Shown here: one piece after another, positions 7,143-16,077 of the stretch
How positions within the stretch are numbered: the first letter of the stretch is position 1
How the letters are laid out: every line of letters begins with the position of its first letter
Assembly (NCBI GenBank): GCA_948469885.1
Contig: CAOKMT010000001.1
Location: forward strand, 150,187 to 203,454
From: an uncultured Sporosarcina sp.
GTDB taxonomy: Bacteria > Bacillota > Bacilli > Bacillales_A > Planococcaceae
Direction of reading: 5' to 3'
DNA length: 53,268 nucleotides
Made by a program: the position numbers and the translations under genes
Notes under the pieces: model-generated
What the model was told of the DNA's origin: nothing
Database searches by the model: none
Seen by the model: the letters and a program-made list of their open reading frames with translations, nothing else

Positions 7143-9554
7143 TTGTTAACAATTACGATGGCTATCTTCATCCCCTTCTTAGCTGCCATCTTTATTCCAT
7201 CCATTTATAAAGGAATCCCTCGTGTCAACATTGGTTGGTTCGTCTTAATTATTCCTGTGACATTGTTCATTATGTTAGCTCGCAACATCTCGGCTATCGC
7301 TGCTGGAGAAACATACATACAGACCATTCCATGGATTCCATCTGCCGGTATCTATTTCACTACATATCTTGATGGATTGAGTATGATTTTTGGTCTCCTG
7401 ATTACCGGTGTGGGAAGCCTCGTTATCTTATACTCCATTTATTATTTATCTGCTAGGGAATCATTAGCGCATTTTTATGTGTACTTATTGCTATTTATGG
7501 GTGCGATGCTCGGTGTTGTGTTTTCAGATAATATGATGGTGCTTTATGTGTTTTGGGAATTAACGAGCATTTCCTCGTTTCTATTGATTGCCTTTTGGTA
7601 CCACAGAAAACAATCTCGTTATGGTGCTCAAAAATCACTCCTCATTACGGTGACGGGCGGTATAGCAATGCTCGCCGGTTTTCTCATGTTGTATGCGATG
7701 ACGGGATCATTTAGCATTCGTGAAAATATTGCATCCGTCGGTGAATTGACGGGAGAAGCTCTATTTTTACCGGCCCTCCTTTTAGTGTTGGTTGGGGCAT
7801 TTACAAAATCCGCACAATTTCCATTCCATATTTGGTTGCCCGATGCGATGGAAGCACCGACGCCGGTCAGTGCTTATCTACACTCAGCCACGATGGTAAA
7901 AGCGGGAATTTATATTGTTGCTCGTTTTACGCCAGTGTTCGGCGGAGAACCTGTATGGTTTTACGCAGTGAGCGCAGTGGGGATTTTTACGTTATTCTGG
8001 GGCTCTTTAAACGCAGTCAGACAGACGGATTTAAAGGCGCTTCTCGCTTACTCCACAATTAGTCAACTCGGTCTCGTCATGAGTTTATTTGGTCTTGGTT
8101 CTGCTGCGCTTCATGCGGGCTATAGTGCGAACTCGGTTTTATACACGCAAGCGACGTTTGCGGCTTTGTTTCATCTTGTGAACCACTCTACTTTTAAAGG
8201 CGCACTTTTCATGATGGTAGGTATTGTCGATTTAAATGTTGGGACACGCGATGTTCGGAGGCTCGGGGGACTCATGTCATTGATGCCGTTCACGTTTACG
8301 ATAGCGGTCATCGGAAGTTTTTCAATGGCAGGTTTGCCGCCGTTCAACGGCTTTCTGAGTAAGGAAATGTTCTTCGAAGCGATGTTGACGTTGCGTCATC
8401 TTGAGTTTTTCTCAATCGGAACGTGGGGGACTTGGTTCCCAGTAATCGCTTGGATTGCGAGTGTATTTACATTTGTTTACAGTATGATTATTGTTTTTCA
8501 AACCTTTTTAGGTGAACATCAACCGGATCGACTGGATCGCAAAGCGCATGAAGCACCACCTGGTATGCTCATTGCACCTTCCATTTTAGCGCTCTTAGTC
8601 GTGACCATCTTCTTTTTTCCGAATATCATCGGACAATATTTGTTGCGCCCGGCGATGGCTTCGATTTATCCTTCACTTGCAGGAGAGATGGAATTGGCGC
8701 CTCGTATTTTGGCATGGCATGGAAAGGTTGACACACCGCTACTCATGACAGGCGGCGTCGTTATTCTCGGAATAATTTTGTATAGACTTTTACAGTATTG
8801 GCGGAACATTTATGAAATAGGCCCGTTTCGTTGGAATTTGGATGCTCTCTACAATGGCATGTTGTCATTTGCGGAAAGAAGTTCTTCTCTGTTGACGAAT
8901 TTTTATATGACGGGGGATCTACGTAATTACCTAAGTTATATTTTTGCATTCTTTCTTCTGGCAGTCGGCGGAAGTTTATGGTTCACGGGTGGTTTTTCAT
9001 TTGATATGTCGAATGACGCACCAATCGCGCTGAATGAATACATACTTGTCTTCGTGATGGCAGCGGCATGTGTGCTCATGCTATTCGTTCGGTCTCGAAT
9101 TACGGCCATATTACTGAATGGTGTGCTCGGTTATTCCATTGCCCTCTTTTTCGTGTTTTTCCGGGCTCCTGACTTAGCATTGACTCAAATTGTCGTAGAA
9201 ACAGTAACGACAGGGCTCTTTCTAGCATGCTTCTATTTTTTACCTGAGTGGAAGCGGGAAAAGTCAGCACAGCCTACAAAAATTTTCAATGGTCTTATTG
9301 CTGTGTCAGCAGGTGTTGTCGTGACGGTTATCGCACTTTCGGTACAAGGCAATAAAATGTTTGAATCTATTTCTGTGTACTTTGAAAATGCTTATGATCT
9401 TGCGGGCGGAAAGAATATCGTCAATACGATTTTAGGAGATTTTCGAGCATTCGATACGATGCTTGAAGTAGTCGTTCTTTTCATTGCAGGAATCGGTGTT
9501 TATACACTGGTTAAACTAAAGGCAAAAAAGGAGGAACGAGACGTTGAAGATTAA
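7143..9554 (+). CDS. mrpA: Mrp-type Na+/H+ antiporter subunit A
   Basis: The largest subunit (803 aa) of the seven-subunit Mrp cation/proton antiporter, related to complex I NuoL plus an MrpB-like C-terminal part. It is an integral membrane protein with about 20 helices. Recognisable motifs are YVFWELTSISSFLLI with the essential Glu, FPFHIWLPDAMEAPTPVSAYLHSATMVKAG, and SMAGLPPFNGFLSKE. The C-terminal third ends FRAPDLALTQIVVETVTT. TTG at 7143 is the start because GGGAGG lies seven bases upstream; the ATG at 7128 sits before that RBS. It is the first gene of the operon mrpABCDEFG and overlaps mrpB by 11 bp. Role: Na+ extrusion, pH and salt tolerance. Confidence 0.95.
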   Translation: MLTITMAIFIPFLAAIFIPSIYKGIPRVNIGWFVLIIPVTLFIMLARNISAIAAGETYIQTIPWIPSAGIYFTTYLDGLSMIFGLLITGVGSLVILYSIYYLSARESLAHFYVYLLLFMGAMLGVVFSDNMMVLYVFWELTSISSFLLIAFWYHRKQSRYGAQKSLLITVTGGIAMLAGFLMLYAMTGSFSIRENIASVGELTGEALFLPALLLVLVGAFTKSAQFPFHIWLPDAMEAPTPVSAYLHSATMVKAGIYIVARFTPVFGGEPVWFYAVSAVGIFTLFWGSLNAVRQTDLKALLAYSTISQLGLVMSLFGLGSAALHAGYSANSVLYTQATFAALFHLVNHSTFKGALFMMVGIVDLNVGTRDVRRLGGLMSLMPFTFTIAVIGSFSMAGLPPFNGFLSKEMFFEAMLTLRHLEFFSIGTWGTWFPVIAWIASVFTFVYSMIIVFQTFLGEHQPDRLDRKAHEAPPGMLIAPSILALLVVTIFFFPNIIGQYLLRPAMASIYPSLAGEMELAPRILAWHGKVDTPLLMTGGVVILGIILYRLLQYWRNIYEIGPFRWNLDALYNGMLSFAERSSSLLTNFYMTGDLRNYLSYIFAFFLLAVGGSLWFTGGFSFDMSNDAPIALNEYILVFVMAAACVLMLFVRSRITAILLNGVLGYSIALFFVFFRAPDLALTQIVVETVTTGLFLACFYFLPEWKREKSAQPTKIFNGLIAVSAGVVVTVIALSVQGNKMFESISVYFENAYDLAGGKNIVNTILGDFRAFDTMLEVVVLFIAGIGVYTLVKLKAKKEERDVED

Positions 9555-9966
9555 TGACGTCATTCTACAAACGGTGACGAAACTAGTCGTGTTTATCATC
9601 CTGACTTTCGGAGTGGAGTTGTTTTTCTCGGGGCACAATGATCCTGGAGGCGGCTTCATCGGCGGGCTCGTTCTTTCTTCCGCCTTAGTATTACTCTTTC
9701 TGGTTCATGATATCGAAACGGTGGAGAAGGGGATTCCGGTAGACTTTAAAAAAGTGGCGGCCGTCGGTGTTTTGTTTGTCGTCGGTACGGGCGTCGGAGC
9801 CGTCCTTTTTGGTGCCTCGTTTTTAAGCCAAGCATTTGGTCATTTTGAATTGCCGGTGTTTGGGAGTACAGAGTTAGCGACTGTCGTCCTTTTTGAGGCG
9901 GGTGTTGCGATGGCGGTCGTCGGGACGGTCGTCACAATTATGTTAAGTATTAGTGAGGATGTGTAG
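9544..9966 (+). CDS. mrpB: Mrp-type Na+/H+ antiporter subunit B
   Basis: A 140-aa membrane subunit with four predicted helices. The family segments FFSGHNDPGGGFIGGLV (residues about 28-44) and VLFEAGVAMAVVGTVVTIM near the end are visible. It starts with TTG at 9544 inside the end of mrpA after AAAAGGAGG, indicating translational coupling. Stop and mrpC start are two bases apart. It acts only as part of the hetero-oligomeric Mrp complex. Confidence 0.95.
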   Translation: MKINDVILQTVTKLVVFIILTFGVELFFSGHNDPGGGFIGGLVLSSALVLLFLVHDIETVEKGIPVDFKKVAAVGVLFVVGTGVGAVLFGASFLSQAFGHFELPVFGSTELATVVLFEAGVAMAVVGTVVTIMLSISEDV

Positions 9967-9968
9967 CT

Positions 9969-10307
9969 ATGGAAACGTTAATCACAATTCTTATCGGGGT
10001 TCTTGTAACCGTAGCCGTTTATTTGTTACTGTCCCGCAGTTTGATCCGCGTCATATTGGGCTCCGCGGTATTATCCCATGCTGTCCATTTGTTGTTGATG
10101 GTGATGGGTGGTTTGAAAAAAGGGAGCGTCCCCTTATTAGGAGAGCAGGCAGAAGCCTATACGGATGCGCTTCCACAAGCTTTGATTTTGACAGCGATTG
10201 TTATCAGTTTTGCGGTGTCCGCATTTTTGTTAGTGCTTGCCTATCGGACGTATAAGGAAACAGGGTTGGATGACCTTCATGAATTGCGAGGGTTTACAGA
10301 TGAATAA
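9969..10307 (+). CDS. mrpC: Mrp-type Na+/H+ antiporter subunit C
   Basis: A 112-aa, three-helix subunit homologous to NuoK of complex I. It has the segment RSLIRVILGSAVLSHAVHLLLM and the later DALPQALILTAIVISFAVSAF, both typical of MrpC/NuoK. The ATG at 9969 is preceded by GTGAGGATG at the mrpB end. Its stop overlaps the mrpD start by 8 bp. It is cotranscribed with mrpABDEFG. Confidence 0.95.
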   Translation: METLITILIGVLVTVAVYLLLSRSLIRVILGSAVLSHAVHLLLMVMGGLKKGSVPLLGEQAEAYTDALPQALILTAIVISFAVSAFLLVLAYRTYKETGLDDLHELRGFTDE

Positions 10308-11784
10308 TATCGTCGTCATGCCGATGGTCATTCCGTTGTTGATGGGCGTTATCCTTATTTTTTTACGTCCTTTTGTGAAAGCGCAAAGAGTGCTTAGTAT
10401 GGTGGCGATGATTGCTACGGTAATCGCCACGGTTTACATATTGAATCTAATTCAGTCGGATGGAATTTTACGTCTTGATTTTGGAGGATGGTTGCCTCCT
10501 TACGGTATTTTGTTCGTGGCAGATTCTTTTTCTACGTTGCTCGTTTTGACGACGGCGGTCGTGACTGCCATTATTCTGCTCTATTCCTTTTCATCAGTGG
10601 GACCAAGATATGAAAATATGTTTTTTTATCCATTCGTTCTGTTTCTAGTCGCGGGTGTGAATGGTTCATTTTTGACAGGAGATCTTTTTAACTTATTCGT
10701 TTGTTTTGAAGTCATGTTGTTGGCGTCATATGTACTCATTACACTCGGAGGAAGAAGAGTCCAACTGATTGAATCAATCAAATACGTTGTCATCAACGTG
10801 TTGTCGTCTTGGTTCTTCCTAGTAGGCATCGCCTATTTGTATGGAACGATCGGCACGTTGAATATGGCACATTTGTCTGTGCGCATTGCCGAAGTTGGAC
10901 AAGGTCCATTACTGACAGTTATCGGGATTATATTTTTACTCGTCTTCAGTTTGAAATCGGGCCTTTTACTTTACTTTTGGTTACCGGGTTCGTATAGTGC
11001 TCCGCCGACAGCGGTTGCGGCTTTATTCGGCGCATTGTTGACCAAAGTGGGCATATACGCGATGTTCCGTACATTTACATTGCTGTTTTATCATGAACCG
11101 CATATAACACATACGTTAATTGGAGTGATGGCGGCTATCACGATGGTTGGCGGCAGTCTCGGTGCAATCGCCTATGATGATGTTAGACAAATCGTTTCTT
11201 ATAATGTCGTCATTACAGTTGGTTTTATTCTCGTCGGTCTTGCCGTTTTTAATGAAGTGGCGATTATAGGTTCAATTTATTATCTTATCCACGATATGGT
11301 CGTGAAAGCGTTATTGTTCTTGCTGGCGGGAACGATGATTTATTTGACAGGAAAATCGAGGTTAGCGGATATGAGTGGTCTCATTCGAAATTATCCCGTA
11401 CTCGGATGGCTGTTTTTTATCACTACTTTATCGCTTGCGGGCATTCCGCCATTAAGCGGATTTATCGGGAAACTGTATATCGGTCAAGGGACGGTCGGTG
11501 CTGGGGCATATGTGTTACTTGCGATTGCTTTCCTTTCGGGCATGTTCGTGCTCTATTCGTTGTTACGTATTTTCATGAACTGCTTCTGGGGTGAAACGAT
11601 TATAAGCGAAGACGATGAACCTCCACTAAGGAATCGACTTTTGCTTCCGTGCGTGCTGCTCGGCATCGCAACATTTGTTTTAGGTGTAGGCGTGGAAGGC
11701 ATTTCTGATTATGTACGGGATGCGGCTTATACATTGATGAACCCTGAAGTGTATGTGGATGCTGTTTTGAATGATGAGAAGTAA
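10300..11784 (+). CDS. mrpD: Mrp-type Na+/H+ antiporter subunit D
   Basis: A 494-aa proton-channel subunit homologous to NuoM/NuoN, with about 14 helices. Visible motifs are LFNLFVCFEVMLLASYVLI with the conserved Glu, LLLYFWLPGSYSAPPTAVAA, ALLTKVGIYAMFR with the essential Lys, and LSLAGIPPLSGFIGK. The ATG at 10300 overlaps the end of mrpC. An in-frame ATG at 10237 lies inside mrpC and is rejected. The longest intergenic gap of the operon (34 bp) follows before mrpE. Confidence 0.95.
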   Translation: MNNIVVMPMVIPLLMGVILIFLRPFVKAQRVLSMVAMIATVIATVYILNLIQSDGILRLDFGGWLPPYGILFVADSFSTLLVLTTAVVTAIILLYSFSSVGPRYENMFFYPFVLFLVAGVNGSFLTGDLFNLFVCFEVMLLASYVLITLGGRRVQLIESIKYVVINVLSSWFFLVGIAYLYGTIGTLNMAHLSVRIAEVGQGPLLTVIGIIFLLVFSLKSGLLLYFWLPGSYSAPPTAVAALFGALLTKVGIYAMFRTFTLLFYHEPHITHTLIGVMAAITMVGGSLGAIAYDDVRQIVSYNVVITVGFILVGLAVFNEVAIIGSIYYLIHDMVVKALLFLLAGTMIYLTGKSRLADMSGLIRNYPVLGWLFFITTLSLAGIPPLSGFIGKLYIGQGTVGAGAYVLLAIAFLSGMFVLYSLLRIFMNCFWGETIISEDDEPPLRNRLLLPCVLLGIATFVLGVGVEGISDYVRDAAYTLMNPEVYVDAVLNDEK

Positions 11785-11818
11785 GATCGGCATTTTTACT
11801 GGAAAGTTGAGGTGAGCG

Positions 11819-12304
11819 TTGTTGGGAACGCAGTTGTTTTTAAATGTAATTATTGCATTTCTTTGGGTTTTATTGATGGATGAAGATGAATTTAGATTCA
11901 CTACATTTTTTGCCGGCTTTCTCGTCGGTGTCGGCATCCTGTTTCTCATGCATCGATTTTTTGGCACACGTTTTTATTTACGCCGGATGATTTCGACGAT
12001 TAAACTGCTCTTTGTATTCAACTGGGAATTGATTCAGTCAAGCATTCTTGTGCTGAAGCAAATTTTAAGTCCGAAACTGAAAATAGAACCCGGTATTTTC
12101 AGGTATGAGACGGTTTTGCGAAGCGATTTGGAAATCACGCTCATCTCGCTTTTGCTCACATTGACCCCGGGCTCGGTCGTGATGGAAGTGACGCCGGAAG
12201 GGGATGCGCTTTACGTTCATGCGATGGATGTTGAAAAGGAGCGGGGGGCTATTATAAGCCAACTGCAAAATTACGAGAAGGCGATTATGGAGGTGACCCG
12301 TTGA
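11819..12304 (+). CDS. mrpE: Mrp-type Na+/H+ antiporter subunit E
   Basis: A 161-aa subunit with two N-terminal helices (LFLNVIIAFLWVLLM; FTTFFAGFLVGVGILFLM) and a cytoplasmic domain containing LLFVFNWELIQSSILVLKQIL and SLLLTLTPGSVVMEV, hallmarks of MrpE. The start is TTG at 11819 (or the next TTG at 11822) after GAGGTG. The stop TGA shares one base with the mrpF ATG. Confidence 0.93.
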   Translation: MLGTQLFLNVIIAFLWVLLMDEDEFRFTTFFAGFLVGVGILFLMHRFFGTRFYLRRMISTIKLLFVFNWELIQSSILVLKQILSPKLKIEPGIFRYETVLRSDLEITLISLLLTLTPGSVVMEVTPEGDALYVHAMDVEKERGAIISQLQNYEKAIMEVTR

Positions 12305-12588
12305 TGATCCAGACGATGCTGACGATTGCGCTTGTGTTGTTTGCAATAACCATTACGATTGCAGTAATTAGAATCATACTGGGTCCTTCTATGCCGGATC
12401 GGGTGCTCGCGCTAGACGTTATTGGCGTGAATCTGATCGCTTCAATCGCTGTCTTTTCTGTCATTATGAAAACGAAAGCATTTTTGGAAGTCATTTTGAT
12501 TTTAGGAATTTTATCGTTTATCGGAACGATTGCGTATTCCAAATTTATAGAGAGGGGTGTTATCGTTGAGCGGAAGCGGGATCGGTGA
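12304..12588 (+). CDS. mrpF: Mrp-type Na+/H+ antiporter subunit F
   Basis: A 94-aa, three-helix subunit, the same length as B. subtilis MrpF. The segment RIILGPSMPDRVLALDVIG with its conserved Asp is diagnostic, followed by GILSFIGTIAYSKFIERG. GGAGGTG lies eight bases before the ATG at 12304; a TTG at 12301 is the alternative start. The 3' end overlaps mrpG by 23 bp. Confidence 0.95.
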   Translation: MIQTMLTIALVLFAITITIAVIRIILGPSMPDRVLALDVIGVNLIASIAVFSVIMKTKAFLEVILILGILSFIGTIAYSKFIERGVIVERKRDR

Positions 12589-12934
12589 ATTTATTGGCGC
12601 GCTGTTCATCTTGTCGGGGGCGACTATGAGTGTGATTAGCGTTTTTGGGCTTATCCGGTTGCCGGATGTTTACACACGGTCTCACGCAGCGACAAAAAGT
12701 TCAACACTCGCTGTTTTGTTGACGCTATTGGGAGCGTTCATTTATTTTCTGTTCAGCGAACAATTTGTCAGTGTCCGCCTCTTACTCGGAATTGTATTCG
12801 TCTTTTTAACGGCGCCGGTTGCAGGCCATTTGCTCGTCCGGTCCGCTTACCGAACGAAAGTTGAATTGGCGGACATTTCGGGAACGGATGATTTATACGA
12901 AGTTTTGCACGGAGAAGAAAATAGGACGAGCTAG
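12566..12934 (+). CDS. mrpG: Mrp-type Na+/H+ antiporter subunit G
   Basis: The last gene of the operon, 122 aa with three helices. It contains FILSGATMSVISVFGLIRLPD and DVYTRSHAATKSSTLAVLL, the MrpG/PhaG signature. TTG at 12566 is chosen because GAGGGGTG lies six bases upstream; a GTG at 12557 is part of that RBS. The stop codon lies inside the terminator stem, so transcription ends at once. Confidence 0.93.
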   Translation: MSGSGIGEFIGALFILSGATMSVISVFGLIRLPDVYTRSHAATKSSTLAVLLTLLGAFIYFLFSEQFVSVRLLLGIVFVFLTAPVAGHLLVRSAYRTKVELADISGTDDLYEVLHGEENRTS

Positions 12935-12963
12935 CCCGATTAGGCTAGCCGTCCTATTTTTTT
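12919..12963 (+). terminator. Terminator of the mrp operon
   Basis: AATAGGACGaGCTAGCC pairs with GGCTAGCcGTCCTATT around a 6-nt loop, followed by a run of T. It overlaps the mrpG stop codon. It may also act on the minus strand for the convergent Usp gene, which ends 26 bp away. Confidence 0.9.
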
Positions 12964-12988
12964 ATGGAAACGCTAAAACATCGTTTAT

Positions 12989-13408
12989 TTATTTTACAAT
13001 CATGACAGGGGCTTTTGTTTTTCTGGCCACTTTGTGGCTCACACTGCCAAGCACCATTTCCTGAAAAGAATTGAGTCCGCGGCTTCCGATGACGACGAGA
13101 TCGAAACCACCGCGATTTGCAAAGCTGACAATCGTTATGCCTGGGTCTCCTTGTTTGATAACAAGCTCATAGGCGATTCGTTTCTTTTCAAAAGTTCCTT
13201 TAATGGGTGCAAGTCGTTCTTGGTGTTTGAAATGGAGATCATCCGTTTCAATGTTGGGGATGAAATCAGTCCGTGTGCGGTCATAGTCCAGTACAAAAAG
13301 AATTTCAACATGTGCATTCGTATCCCAAGATGCAATTGCCGCGGCATGTTCAGCGGCCCGTTTGGAGTTTTCCGAACCGTCAACTGCGACAAGAATTCGT
13401 TTATACAT
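12989..13408 (-). CDS. Universal stress protein, UspA family
   Basis: A 139-aa single Usp domain. The start YKRILVAVDGSENSKRAAEH has the Asp and Ser typical of the nucleotide-binding fold. The C-terminal VVIGSRGLNSFQEMVLGSVS matches the ATP-binding G-x2-G-x9-G-S pattern, and the end KTKAPVMIVK is typical. The chosen ATG at 13408 follows GGAGGGG; an ATG at 13441 has no RBS. The function in this organism is unknown; the family supports survival under starvation and ion stress. A possible sigma-B-type promoter lies about 40 bp upstream of the start. It is the second Usp-type gene flanking the mrp operon. Confidence 0.88.
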   Translation of the reverse strand: MYKRILVAVDGSENSKRAAEHAAAIASWDTNAHVEILFVLDYDRTRTDFIPNIETDDLHFKHQERLAPIKGTFEKKRIAYELVIKQGDPGITIVSFANRGGFDLVVIGSRGLNSFQEMVLGSVSHKVARKTKAPVMIVK

Positions 13409-13450
13409 AAACTTCCCCTCCTTGTAGGAAGTGTTCTTCAAACAACCGAA

Positions 13451-13474
13451 AAACCCTTTTTTTCGACTTGAAAC
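13451..13474 (-). promoter_or_regulatory. Possible sigma-B promoter of the Usp gene
   Basis: On the minus strand GTTTCA (13474-13469), a 12-nt spacer and GGGTTT (13456-13451). The -35 and spacer fit sigma-B (GTTTAA-N12-15-GGGTAT); the -10 has one mismatch. It lies about 43 bp upstream of the Usp ATG. Confidence 0.4.
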
Positions 13475-13512
13475 AGCAGTAAAAAGACTGATTTTACAAA
13501 GAACTGACTCAT

Positions 13513-13592
13513 ATTCAAATATTGGTTTGATAGTACTTGCATCTTTAAACGGGCTTGCATATACTCATACTATAATCAAATGAATATTTGAA
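13513..13592 (+). promoter_or_regulatory. cadC promoter with two ArsR/CadC-type operators
   Basis: The promoter is TTGCAT (13537-13542), a 17-nt spacer and TATACT (13560-13565). Palindrome O1, ATTCAAATATTGGTTTGAT (13513-13531), ends just upstream of the -35. O2, AATCAAATGAATATTTGAAT (13573-13592), starts about where transcription should begin. Both have the ATCAAAT...ATTTGAAT arrangement known for CadC/CzrA-type repressors. Autoregulation of cadCA is inferred. Confidence 0.7.
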
Positions 13593-13605
13593 TGAGGTGA
13601 AAAAC

Positions 13606-13980
13606 ATGACAACAAAAGATATATATTGTGAAGTGGCAGGTGTTCATGAAGAAGTCGTGTTAAAAGTCCAAGATGCAATTCCGCAACTTGGAGAAACCGT
13701 TAAAATTTTCAAGGCACTTGCTGATGAAACGAGGTTAAAAATAGCCTATTCGCTTACGGTGGAGGAAGAGATGTGTGTGTGTGATGTCGCTGCGGTAATC
13801 GGTTCGTCTGTTGCAACAGCATCCCATCATTTACGATATCTACGCGATCATGCGTTGGCAAAGTCTAAGCGAAAAGGAAGAATGGTTTATTATTCGTTGG
13901 CGGACAATCACGTCCATCAACTCGTCACGATTGCACATGATCATGCGATTGAAGGTGATAAAGATGACCGCAATGGATAA
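13606..13980 (+). CDS. cadC: ArsR/SmtB-family metal-responsive repressor (CadC type)
   Basis: A 124-aa winged-helix repressor. The thiolate metal site of CadC is represented by Cys57 and Cys59 in EEMCVCDVAAVIG plus the N-terminal Cys8. The second N-terminal Cys of staphylococcal CadC is missing, with His14 nearby. The C-terminal helix has Asp100, His102, His111 and His113, resembling the Zn site of SmtB/CzrA. The recognition helix is VATASHHLRYLRDH. The ATG at 13606 follows GAGGTG. It overlaps cadA by 17 bp. Binding of Cd, Pb or Zn should release the operators upstream. Confidence 0.85.
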   Translation: MTTKDIYCEVAGVHEEVVLKVQDAIPQLGETVKIFKALADETRLKIAYSLTVEEEMCVCDVAAVIGSSVATASHHLRYLRDHALAKSKRKGRMVYYSLADNHVHQLVTIAHDHAIEGDKDDRNG

Positions 13981-16072
13981 ATCAGAATATCGGTTAGAAA
14001 ACTTATCATGTGCTAGCTGTGCTGCAAAATTCGAGAACAATATTAAAAATTTGTCATCCGTTGAGGAAGTCCAATTGAATTTCGGCGCTTCCAAACTAGC
14101 TGTCGTAGGAAATGCAACGGTCGAAGAGTTAGAAGCTGCTGGGGCATTCGATGGCATTAAAGTATTCCCGATAAATGAACGACGGCATGAACCGATCCTT
14201 CCATTTTATAAACGAAAAGAAAACGTCGTGAGTGCTTTGTCGCTTCTGTTTTTAATTGCGGGGACGATCACTTCTTTCCGTTATTCGGAAACGTATCCGC
14301 CAGCGATTGTTCTTTTTGCAATTGCAATCGTCATCGGTGGCGCTGGTATTTTCAAAGTGGGTTTGAAAAACTTAATACGGTTTGAATTCGATATGAAGAC
14401 ACTTATGACAATCGCTATTATTGGCGCGGCCATTATCGGCGAATGGCGTGAAGGGGCGATCATTGTTTTCCTTTTTGCAGTCAGTGAAGCACTTGAGGCG
14501 TATTCGATGAATAAAGCTCGTCAATCGATCCGCCTTTTGATGGATATCGCCCCGCCGTCAGCTGTTGTTAAAAGAGGCGTGGAAATGGTAGAACTACCGA
14601 CAGAATCGATTGTTAAAGGAGACATTTTAATCGTAAAACCTGGCGAGAAAATCGCAATGGATGGCGTTGTCTTGATCGGAAAATCGACTGTCAATCAAGC
14701 GGCAATCACTGGAGAGTCCGTTCCCGTTACAAAGCAGCAAGGCGATGAGGTTTTCGCGGGAACGATCAATGAAGAAGGTGCGCTTGAAGTGAAGGTGACG
14801 AAGCTGGTCGGAGATACGACTATCGCTAAAATCATCCATCTTGTCGAGGAAGCGCAAGCCGAAAAGGCACCTTCACAAAAATTCGTGGACCGTTTTGCGA
14901 AGTATTACACCCCCGCGATCATGGTATTGGCGCTTTGTATTGCAGTATTACCACCGTTGTTGGGCGGCGACTGGCAGACTTGGATTTATCAAGGGCTTGC
15001 TGTACTCGTCGTAGGATGTCCGTGCGCGCTCGTTGTTTCTACGCCGGTAGCCATTGTCACGGCAATCGGAAATGCCGCGCGTCAGGGTGTGCTTATAAAA
15101 GGTGGTATCCATTTAGAAGAAACAGGTCGGTTAAATGCGGTCGCATTCGACAAAACGGGTACGTTGACGAAAGGATATCCGGAAGTCATCAAGTTCATCA
15201 CGGCGGAAGGTTTTGAGAAAGAGCGATTGCTACGTGCGGTGGCAGCGGTCGAATCGCTTTCCCAACACCCATTGGCTAAAGCGATCGTGACTTATGCAAA
15301 CAGCAATGGGATTAAAAATGTCCATGCTTCTGATTTTCAGTCAGTCACAGGAAAAGGGGCTTATGGTACAGTAGAAGGAAGCACGACGTACATCGGTAGC
15401 ATTGAATGGGCAAAAGAGTTATGTACTTTGCCAGCGACGGCGTTGAAAGAGGCGGATCGTTTCCAGCGAGAGGGGAATTCGGTCATGGCCGTTGTCACGG
15501 ATACAAAATATAGTGGGCTCATCGCAGTCGCTGACCCAATACGTGAAGAAAGTAAAGCAGTGCTACAAAAATTGAAGGATATAGGCGTCCAACATACGGT
15601 TATGTTGACGGGGGATCACGTAGCAACGGCAAATGCGGTTGCAGTAGACCTCGGTTTAACGGACGTCCATGCAGGCTTGATGCCGGATGATAAATTGACG
15701 AAGATTCGGTTGTTAAGGGAACAGTACGGACGGGTCGCCATGGTGGGAGACGGCATTAATGATGCGCCGGCATTGGCGGCTTCATCGGTTGGTATTGCGA
15801 TGGGTGGCGCCGGAACAGACGCGGCTCTCGAAACGGCAGATATCGCTTTAATGGCTGATGACTTGGAGAAACTCCCTTATACAATTCGCTTAAGTCGAAA
15901 AACATTGCGAATTATTAAAGAAAATATTATGTTTGCATTAGGATTGAAAATAATAGCATTACTTCTCATAATTCCAGGATGGCTTACATTATGGATTGCC
16001 ATTTTCGCGGATATGGGTGCAACATTACTCGTTGTACTAAATTCGCTTCGGTTGTTACGTGTTCATAAGTAA
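13964..16072 (+). CDS. cadA: P1B-type heavy-metal-exporting ATPase (Cd/Zn/Pb)
   Basis: A 702-aa P-type ATPase that pumps divalent soft metals out of the cell. In order: an N-terminal metal-binding domain with CASC (Cys16, Cys19), membrane helices, the actuator motif ITGESVPV, the transmembrane CPC motif in VVGCPCALVVS, the phosphorylation site FDKTGTLTKG, SLSQHPLAKAI, MLTGD and MVGDGINDAPAL. The last helix holds FADMGATLLVVLN, whose Asp is typical of the Zn/Cd/Pb group and not the Cu group. The start at ATG 13964 (after GAAGGTG) is favoured over ATG 13973. It is cotranscribed with cadC. Confidence 0.93.
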   Translation: MTAMDKSEYRLENLSCASCAAKFENNIKNLSSVEEVQLNFGASKLAVVGNATVEELEAAGAFDGIKVFPINERRHEPILPFYKRKENVVSALSLLFLIAGTITSFRYSETYPPAIVLFAIAIVIGGAGIFKVGLKNLIRFEFDMKTLMTIAIIGAAIIGEWREGAIIVFLFAVSEALEAYSMNKARQSIRLLMDIAPPSAVVKRGVEMVELPTESIVKGDILIVKPGEKIAMDGVVLIGKSTVNQAAITGESVPVTKQQGDEVFAGTINEEGALEVKVTKLVGDTTIAKIIHLVEEAQAEKAPSQKFVDRFAKYYTPAIMVLALCIAVLPPLLGGDWQTWIYQGLAVLVVGCPCALVVSTPVAIVTAIGNAARQGVLIKGGIHLEETGRLNAVAFDKTGTLTKGYPEVIKFITAEGFEKERLLRAVAAVESLSQHPLAKAIVTYANSNGIKNVHASDFQSVTGKGAYGTVEGSTTYIGSIEWAKELCTLPATALKEADRFQREGNSVMAVVTDTKYSGLIAVADPIREESKAVLQKLKDIGVQHTVMLTGDHVATANAVAVDLGLTDVHAGLMPDDKLTKIRLLREQYGRVAMVGDGINDAPALAASSVGIAMGGAGTDAALETADIALMADDLEKLPYTIRLSRKTLRIIKENIMFALGLKIIALLLIIPGWLTLWIAIFADMGATLLVVLNSLRLLRVHK

Positions 16073-16077
16073 GCAGG

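Noticed and set aside
13811-13963. N-terminal extension of CadA into cadC
   Set aside because: There is no RBS at 13811 and the extension is out-of-frame cadC sequence; starts at 13964 or 13973 restore the normal CadA N-terminus.
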